This document shows positions 57,382-64,000 of a stretch of DNA of 64,000 bases, one piece after another. The notes under the pieces were generated by a model. That model did no database searches, was not told the origin of the DNA, and worked only from the letters and a program-made list of their open reading frames with translations. This DNA comes from Brachypterus glaber (taxonomy: Eukaryota > Arthropoda > Insecta > Coleoptera > Kateretidae). The first letter of the stretch is position 1; every line of letters starts with the position of its first letter. The stretch is taken from assembly GCA_958510825.1 (NCBI GenBank), contig OY294046.1:48217794-48281793 (forward strand). Reading direction: 5' to 3'. The translations under genes and the position numbers were made by a program.

Positions 57382-58229
57382 GTCTTTATTAACCATTACA
57401 TGGTATGAGGCGAAGTTCAAATGAGTCGCACATGTAATCGTAGGTATACGATTTACATATGCCACCCCAAGCTCTTCCACTTAACCTCAATATATATATA
57501 TATATGTTACAAATATATAAATGTCCCTTTCTAATTTAGAATTTGTAACATTAGGTGCCTAACGTTAGGTATCGAACATTCAAACCACATTCATCTAACG
57601 TTAGGTCGTCCTAACGTTATTTTCCAACATGACTTCCGTAAAAAGTTTCTGCAAACGTGAATGTCATGGAAGTTAAATCGCTTTTGCATGCCATTCACTA
57701 AAGCTATTGCTCAGTGCGATGAGAGAAGATACTTGCAGAAGGAAGCTAATTTAGCAAGAGATACAAAAATAATCTGTGCCCATTACAAATTGATTGGAGC
57801 CGATTCAAGTCTTGTCCCTTTCCAGAAATTTTCAAATTTTAAAAAAACAGTATTTAATTTAATTTTTATAAAGAATTTCATGCTAATAACAACGTTTTTT
57901 TCAGAAATCTTCCAAAGGCAATTTGTATATCAATGCCTATAGTCACCATAGTCTACGTCATCACAAACATAGCATATTTCGTCGTTTTGAGTCGAGATGA
58001 GCTGTTGTCCTCTGAAGCTGTAGCTGTAACTTTTAGCGATAAATTACTGGGATCTTTTTCATTTTTGATGCCGATTTTCGTCGCTTGTTCCACTTTTGGT
58101 TCTTTAAATGGGGCAATTTTTGCGTCTTCGAGGTTGTTCTTTGTTGGGGCAAGGTCGGGTCATTTGCCCCGAGCCATTGCGTTGATTGACGTGAAGAGGT
58201 TGACTCCAGTGCCCTCTTTAGTTTTTATG
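52738..58229 (+). CDS. SLC7-family heteromeric amino acid transporter light chain (partial both ends)
   Basis: Three exons with GT-AG borders: (gap)52738-52868, 56281-56770 and 57905-58229, giving 315 codons in one frame. The first reads [20 protein letters not shown], the TM1 substrate loop of the LAT/y+LAT branch. The second reads [20 protein letters not shown] and [19 protein letters not shown]. The third reads [20 protein letters not shown] and [17 protein letters not shown]. The cysteine that bonds the light chain to CD98hc/4F2hc is present (GTCTVP, codon 56451-56453), so a heteromeric plasma-membrane exchanger for large neutral or cationic amino acids is inferred. Insect relatives include minidiscs and JhI-21; I cannot choose. 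About eight of twelve TM segments are covered; the rest lies beyond 64000 or in the gap. Confidence 0.93.
52869..56280. other. Transporter intron, 3.4 kb
   Basis: Holds a pair of direct repeats, TATTCTAGCGC...GCGCTGTGAATAATATAA, at 54289-54322 and 54908-54944. A GAGCCGTGAAGATATGTAAT stretch resembling 24071-24103 and the hAT-like MITE 55641-55866 are also here. The rest is AT-rich without coding signal. Confidence 0.4.
55641..55866. mobile_element. hAT-like MITE, family R, copy 1
   Basis: Starts CAGGGCCGTAGCTA and ends TTCGCTACGGCCCT. The AAAGTTGTAATTTTAG segments repeat inside. Partner copy at 60062-60371. The flanks show no matching 8-mer, so the duplication has decayed or been lost. Confidence 0.75.
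57347..57490 (-). mobile_element. 5'-truncated LINE 3' tail with (ATT)n
   Basis: On the minus strand a segment ends in GTTAATAAAGACATTTATT and then an ATT microsatellite of about eleven units. This is typical of insect non-LTR retrotransposon tails; compare 31067-31165. No reverse transcriptase remains. Confidence 0.6.
57661..57850 (+). other. Open stretch of unknown origin in a transporter intron
   Basis: A frame beginning near 57661 reads [20 protein letters not shown] and [20 protein letters not shown]. Its composition is more protein-like than that of the surrounding DNA. It is not in the transporter reading order and lacks an upstream acceptor. It could be a transposon protein fragment; I do not recognise it. 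Confidence 0.25.
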
Positions 58230-58524
58230 GTAAGTTACAAAAAAAAATGGTTGCTTAAAAAATATTATGTTTTTGCGTATAATTATATTCATAATTAAAA
58301 ATTGTTAAAATATATAAGATAATTTTTATATCTTTTACACAGAATTTTTACATGTGCACCCGAGTAAAGGTCTAGATATTAGGAGAGCACTAGACCCGAA
58401 TGGCAACACCCTTTCTTAAAACTAGGGATCGACCGATACCGTTCTAAAATATCAGCGATATCGGAAAAAAGTCGCTATATCGGTTATCGGCCGATATGAA
58501 ACTCCATATCGGCAAATGGTAAAA

Positions 58525-59162
58525 AGTAACCCCCCCCCCCCCTATTAACTTTTGAACGACTTTGGATATCGTCTTCAAATTTGGAACAATCAATAAGACA
58601 ACTTAAACTATCTTTTGGCATATATTCAATATTTTTAGCTTTTAAAATGGGATCAGGGGGTTTAGGAGGGATTCTTTCTTAATGGGAAGGGGAGTCGTGT
58701 GATACATCACATCATATATTTTTTTATTTTTTAAACATTTTTTTACGGATTTTATTTTTTTTTTGCTAAAAAACGGAATTTTGTTAGATTTTTTTTGTAA
58801 AATATATTTAAAATTGGTTTAAAAGTATAATTTAATTATTTGCATTATTACATGATCATGAAATTATATTTATAAATTCAAAAATTGTTTGATTTATTTA
58901 ATGAAATTACAATTTTCAACCCCAAAACAATAAAAAAAAAGTTTTCAAATAGAAAATTGTATAAGCTTTAACATTAATTAAACACGACCCCCCTTTTAAT
59001 TAAAAAAAAACAGCCCTTATGCTTCCATACCCACATTTTAAAAGCTGAAAATATCAATATAGCTAAAGAGATAGTTTGAGTTGTTTTATTTAAATGCTTT
59101 AAATTTGGAACAGATATCTCAACTCGTCCAAAAGTTAAGGGGGTGACTTTTGGACCGCTTCG
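58525..59162. mobile_element. Foldback element, family C, copy 3
   Basis: AAGTAACCCCCCCC at the left (end eroded) and GGTGACTTTTGGACCGCTT at the right, sharing the arms of 5426-6115. It supplies the empty site for the MITE at 34136-34370. Confidence 0.8.
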
Positions 59163-59187
59163 TATATTATATTGACTGGTCTTAATC

Positions 59188-59755
59188 AGATAGGTAGAGA
59201 AGCTATAGTGGGTAGGTATTAGACAAAGACAAAAACACATTAGGTGTGTAAAATTTAGTCCGCCATTTTTACCTTTTAAACGTCAAAATTTGTGAACAAA
59301 AACAAAACCTCGAAAAGGTTTTTCAAATTTTTACAAGTCTTTACAAAACAAGTCATTTTTAAGTTAAAAATTTTAACACTATAAACAAAATAAAACTATA
59401 AAGACACGCAAATACCAAAAACAACGCCACAAACAAAATATCACCAATTATTCGTTTTCACAACAAAATGACAGAGTGCAGCGTTGTCGGACCTCCTACC
59501 CATGCAAATTTACGTTTGCTTGCATTTAAACGGCTTGAATGTAAATTTATGCTGTCTTTGAGTGTTCTTATTAAAATTTGTAGCAAAATATTGGAAATTT
59601 ATTGGTTTTTATAATTAAAAATTATACGGTTGAAATATTGTGGCAACGTAGAACCGCCATTTTTACCGTTTAGATGTCAATTTTCTATCCATTGTTATTA
59701 GCAGCGCAGAAACCTGCGCAAACGTTTATTTCCTCTATATGCTCTCTACCTATGT
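59188..59755. mobile_element. Inverted-repeat insert nested in family D copy 2
   Basis: Ends GATAGGTAGAGAAGCTATA and TATATGCTCTCTACCTATG. Inside, CGCCATTTTTACC followed by TTTAAACGTCAAAATT (59262) recurs directly in altered form near 59653. Copy 1 of family D lacks it. Confidence 0.7.
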
Positions 59756-60061
59756 GGTTTTAATAAATGTATTTTACTTTTTATTGTATCCCGTTTTTGA
59801 GTTACATTTACATGTAGTTATTATATCTAACCAACATTTTTTTAATCACTGTTTTATTCGTAATTAATATGCCGATAATTATCGGCAACGTCCATGTCGG
59901 TATCGGCCGATTATCGGTATCGGCAATAAAAATCCATATCGGTCGATCCCTACTTAAAACCGACCGGAAAATCGTTTTATATTTTTGTATTTAGTATGTA
60001 ATGAAAATTAACAAATACTAAAACATTTTTTATTTCCTACAAAAACATAGATACCTAGATA

Positions 60062-60371
60062 CAGGGCCGTAGCTATGGGGGGGATGGAGGGGAGCGTCCT
60101 CCCTCATCCATCTGGAAAAGTATTATATTTCACTGATCTAAAAGTTGTATATTTTGTCATCTTGAAAAGTTGTATATTTCATTAATCCAAAACAAAAGTT
60201 GTATATTTTATATATTCAACATACAAAAGTTGTATATTTCACGAAAAGGTGAGGAACTCTTTTTTTAGTCATTAACTTTATTCTCGAGGAAAAAAGTTGT
60301 ATTTTTAGGCTAAAAAAAGTTGTAATTTTTTACCTTCTCCCCCCCACAAAATCTTCTTCGCTACGGCCCTG
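60062..60371. mobile_element. hAT-like MITE, family R, copy 2, exact 8-bp target duplication
   Basis: Starts CAGGGCCGTAGC and ends GCTACGGCCCTG. Flanked by CCTAGATA at 60054-60061 and 60372-60379. The interior repeats AAAAGTTGTATATTT four or more times. No coding. Confidence 0.92.
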
Positions 60372-60649
60372 CCTAGATATAGCGATTTAAAAATATTACC
60401 ATCCGTTTAGAAAGGGTGCGCGATTCAGCTTTTATTTAAGGTAGAAGGGCGATTAGATTAACATTTTTAAGGGCATATCAACAGGCTCGCATAACAACAT
60501 AGTACCTAACAATGCGATGCCGTGATGTGTCTTGTAAGCCAATCACGGCATAGAATTCTTATGTTTTATGTTCTTATGAAAGCTTCTGGATATACCTTAA
60601 GTTAAACTATAGTCGTAAAGAATTTCACTGAAAAAAAAATTATTGTTTT

Positions 60650-60830
60650 GGATTAGTGAGAGGATTAAAGGTGTTTATGTCCATGGAATTAAGCTTATTT
60701 CGGAAAGGTAAACCCACTTTAAAGTTAATCCCTAGGTTAATTCTTTAAAGTGTGTTTAACTTTTATATACATTTCGGGAGCTTAAGCTTATCCCATTAAT
60801 CCGATACATCCTTTTTCCAGTTCAATTCTT
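60650..60830. repeat. Imperfect palindrome
   Basis: GGATTAGTGAGAGGATTAA at the left resembles the inverse of TTAATCCGATACATCC at the right. The centre pairs CACTTTAAAGTTAA with the inverse around 60740. Probably an old MITE. Confidence 0.5.
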
Positions 60831-61324
60831 AATTGTTATAAAATGTTATTTAATAAAATCTATCATTTATTTGAGGCGCATATACATTTATATTATTATT
60901 AATTTGGGCCATTTCGCCTCAACATTGGCGCCGACTTTTCAAAACCCCAGGGGGGGGGGCAAATTATTTTAAATACAAAAATATATAAAATATATGTGGG
61001 TTTTTTTATATTACAGGGGAAGATCTACGAAATCCGTCTGGGGGGAGGAGGTAAATTTCAAAAAAATATACTCATTCACCGAAAATTTTAATTTAATCTT
61101 AAAAGCAAAGTGTTCTTGTATGTACAGGGTATACCCTATACTTATGTAGTGGTAGCTCAGTCATGATTATTCCCGTATCACAGGGCGTTTTAAAGATGTT
61201 TACAGCGTATCCAATACAGACAAAACTAAATTTAAAAATCTGCCCCAAATTCAAAAAATTGACCAGATATGCCTGTCAACCATGCCAATACCAATTAAAA
61301 CCAAGTTCCAATTTTAAAATATTA

Positions 61325-61453
61325 AGGCCCGATTGTACAAACCTGGCTCAAATCTAAACCTTGCCCAACTGTCATGGAAAAAATTGTTGCTAAAATTGTT
61401 TCTATGGTAAAGGAACCTCGCTTAAAATTAAACCGTGTTTGTACTACCGGGCC
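61325..61453. mobile_element. Short MITE with AGGCCCG ends
   Basis: AGGCCCGATTGTACAAAC at the left against GTTTGTACTACCGGGCC at the right, about 130 bp. Inner arms are weaker. Confidence 0.65.
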
Positions 61454-61616
61454 TAAATATATAAATTTGCGAATAGGTACATCAAAAAGTTTTACAATTT
61501 TAAATTAAAACAAATGTGGAGAATTGTACAAATTTTATGGTATATTTTATTTTAAAACAGTTATAATTTAAAAAAAAAATTAAGAAAAGTTTCAAGTAGG
61601 TACCCAGTTTTATAAT

Positions 61617-63092
61617 TTGGCACGGTTCACCTGGGCGATTTTAAATAAAAATTTCGTGGACCCCTACATTTTTTGGACTAAAACATAACTGATGACATAA
61701 GATATCAATTCCCATTTGAAAGAAAATCGTAAAAGATACACTTTTTTAGACATAAAAATACGTTTTTTTGAGTAATAAGGTGTGTCAAAAAATCGCGATT
61801 TTCAAAATCAAAAACGCTCTCTGGCTTAAAAGTTGCTCCTTAGTAAAAAACAGTGGCCACTCAAAAATGAGCCAAATCGATAAATGTTTAGATGTAGCTC
61901 AAAGCACTCAAACTTAAAAAAAATCGGTACCTGTTTTTCGGATAAAAACTGATACCGATAAAAATTGAGGAAATTTTGGAGGGTTTATTTGGTAATATTT
62001 AGAAACAATACTAAATGTAAGAACTAGAACAATTATACCCCCTCCCCTTAAGTTAGAACATGAAAAAATCGCCAATTATTTGAAGATTTCGCGAAAACTT
62101 TATTTTTCAAGTTTTTAAAAGTGCATAAAAAATAGTTTTAAATAAAAAATCTGCAAAATTATATATTAGTATATAAGCATATATTAACCTACATGACTAT
62201 ACAGAAAACATAATTTTTTTCCTCAAGTTGAGTAAAAAAAATTAATTTAGATTAGAAACCGGGTGGATTTTCTGTTTTTTGCCTAAAACTTTTTTCGGTG
62301 TACTTTTTTTGATTTTTTGGTTGGAATACTTTTTTATGTAAAAATATACAAAAAAGTTTCTGTGGTTTAACATCGCAGGTTTAACTGTTTTAAAGATAAA
62401 TGCATTTAAAAGTAAATTTTTACGCATGAAGAACCAAAAATAAAAAAAATAAAAAATATAAAGCAAAAACAAATATTTTAGTAATGAGAGGTTATTTAAC
62501 ATTAAAAACATAGAAAAAGTTTATATGCACCTTGGTCAAAACATCATTCTTAAGGAAGTTATGTCCTTTTAAATATGCCCATTTTTATTAAATTTTCGCA
62601 AAATCTTCAAATAATTGGCGATTTTTTTATGTTCTAACTTAAGGGGAGGGGAAATATATATTTTTTAGTTTCCTTACAATTAGTATTGTTTCTAAATATT
62701 ACCAAAGAAACCCTCCAAAATTTCCTTAATTTTATATACAATCACTTTTTATACGAAAAACAGATACCGATATTTTTCAAGGTTTGAGTGATTTGAGCTA
62801 CCTCTAAACATTAATCGATTTGGCTCATTTTTGAGTGGCCCCAGTTTTTTACTAAGGAGCAACTCTTGAGCTAGAGAGCGTTTTCGATTTCTCAAATCGG
62901 AATTTTTTGACACACCCTATTACTAAAAAAAAAGTTTTTTTTTTATCTTTCTAAAAAAGTGTATCATTTACGATTTTCTTTCAAATGGAAATTGATTTCT
63001 TATGTCATCAGGTATGTTTTAGTGCAAAAAATGTAGGGGTCCACGAAATTTTTGTTTAAAATCGCCCAGGTGAACCGTGTTGGAACTTTACA
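61617..63092. repeat. Large inverted repeat (about 0.5-kb arms)
   Basis: Left arm about 61617-62130 (CACGGTTCACCTGGGCGATT onward), right arm about 62560-63092 (ending AATCGCCCAGGTGAACCGTG). The spacer is about 430 bp and AT-rich. The arms differ at many scattered bases. Surrounding sequence at 60880-61010 and 63165-63245 shares direct GGCGCATATRCA and CCAGGGGGGG motifs, so the whole foldback unit may extend from about 60870 to 63245. No coding. Confidence 0.85.
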
Positions 63093-63354
63093 AAAATATA
63101 AGAAAATGAAAATGCCACAGTCGAAAATTTTTATGAATTCGAAGATTTATTGTGAGTATAGACAAATTTCCAGGGGGGGGGGCTGTAATGAGTCCAGGGG
63201 GGGCATGGCCCCCGGGCGCATATGCACCTCAATATTATTTATATGAATAAAAATCTAAAATAGAAAATAAAATTAAAAAGTTCTAATCAGGTGCACCTAT
63301 TTCTATATGCGCTAATAAGGTATTGCTTAAAATAATACTTACCTGCTGTATACA

Positions 63355-63520
63355 GTGCGATTATAAAGTGCCGAACAGTTTGAAAAGAAAATACTCTTCG
63401 TTTGCCTCTGTTAGAGTACAACAGCTCGGTGGCCAGTAAAACGCACACAGCTTTCTTGCATTTTACTCATCGCTAATGCCAGTTTTGCATTAAAGAGTGT
63501 TCGGCACTTTATAATCGCAC
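63355..63520. mobile_element. MITE with GTGCGATTATAAAGTGCCGA ends
   Basis: GTGCGATTATAAAGTGCCGA at the left and TCGGCACTTTATAATCGCAC at the right, an exact 20-bp match, 166 bp overall. The interior is not palindromic. No clear target duplication. Confidence 0.85.
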
Positions 63521-63630
63521 GGTTCGTTTCCTAAAAAAATGTTATCCAAAAATTTGTAAATAAAGATTTTTTAATAATATTCTTGAGAAATCATTAAAAT
63601 AACCAAATAGACAAAGACAAACTGAATTAA

Positions 63631-63782
63631 AGTTAACTTCTAAAACGGGATTAGATTAGTTCCCAAAACGTTAGAAGTTAACTTTTTTCGGGGAAACCAA
63701 AGGAATGAAGTTGAAAATATTATAATTAAATTAATGGAGAGCCCCTGGTACAAATCAAAACCTTATTTGTGGCTCTCCATGA
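63631..63782. repeat. Two adjacent small hairpins
   Basis: AAGTTAACTTCTAA at about 63632 pairs with TTAGAAGTTAACTT at about 63671. Just downstream, TGGAGAGCC (63735) pairs with GGCTCTCCA (63771). Possibly one composite MITE; the ends are uncertain. Confidence 0.5.
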
Positions 63783-64000
63783 CTCTGTGTTAAAATAAAC
63801 AATCATATTTAGTTATTTTAACGATTTTTTAAGAATGTTTTTAAAAATGTGTTATGTATGACTAATATTTTTAGAGCAGAAGATATAGCCGATAAGTATT
63901 ATTTTAAACGCAATCCAAACCTTACCACCGCATCTAAAAGTAGGTGCGCCTGATGAGAACTTTTTAATTTATTTTCTGTTTTATTAATATAAATAATGAC

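Larger units (their letters stand above)
58423..59952. mobile_element. hAT-like element, family D, copy 2, exact 8-bp target duplication
   Basis: Ends TAGGGATCGACCGATA and TATCGGTCGATCCCTA, flanked by CTTAAAAC at 58415-58422 and 59953-59960. It carries family C (58525-59162) at the same internal place as copy 1. It also has its own 0.57-kb insert at 59188-59755 with inverted ends ATAGGTAGAGAAGCTATA and TATATGCTCTCTACCTAT. Confidence 0.92.

Noticed and set aside
57340..57385. Simple (AAT)n microsatellite as an independent feature
   Set aside because: Better explained as the tail of a minus-strand truncated LINE, given the AATAAAGACATTTATT junction.

Overview
This is a window of animal nuclear DNA, most likely from an insect and probably a beetle. 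The reasons are AT-rich intergenic DNA, spliced genes with GT-AG introns, insect-type orthologues (diablo/KLHL20, Ajuba/jub), and very dense small DNA transposons. The species is an impression; I ran no search. One run of 200 N (52538-52737) is an assembly gap.

Six protein genes are supported by exon-by-exon reading, with splice phases that close. From left to right: (1) the 5' six exons of ABCF2, minus strand, 674-9307, running off the left edge before its C-terminus; (2) a FAM210A-like mitochondrial membrane protein, minus, 10602-11403; (3) KLHL20/diablo, plus, 16406-23307; (4) the LIM protein Ajuba (jub), minus, 31588-39309; (5) the WD40 protein AAMP, plus, 39831-43363, divergent from jub across a 521-bp promoter interval; (6) an SLC7-family heteromeric amino acid transporter light chain, plus, 52738-58229, cut at its 5' end by the gap and running off the right edge. 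These are unrelated housekeeping or signalling genes. ABCF2 acts in ribosome biogenesis/translation, FAM210A in mitochondria, KLHL20 as a Cullin-3 adaptor, jub in junction/Hippo signalling, AAMP as a WD40 scaffold (possibly ribosomal), and SLC7 in amino acid uptake. I see no operon-like logic.

Most other DNA is transposon-derived, dominated by non-autonomous cut-and-paste elements and foldback (palindromic) elements. Several show their own proof. There are hAT-like elements with exact 8-bp target duplications (14936-16264, 58423-59952, 60062-60371) and TTAA-flanked piggyBac-like elements (34136-34370, 44224-46040). There is a TA-flanked degenerate Tc1/mariner copy with transposase remnants (45145-45972), and a PIF/Harbinger-like MITE with TTA duplications (50423-50659). 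Some are nested, and two insertions can be checked against an empty site in a second copy within this same window. Two 5'-truncated LINE tails, one tRNA-derived SINE and several minisatellites are also present.

I found no convincing new biological system. The most unusual objects are a near-perfect 0.56-kb-arm inverted repeat inside the last intron of KLHL20 (21915-23079), a 1.5-kb inverted repeat near the right edge (61617-63092), and a 135-bp x3 minisatellite in a jub intron that stays open on both strands.
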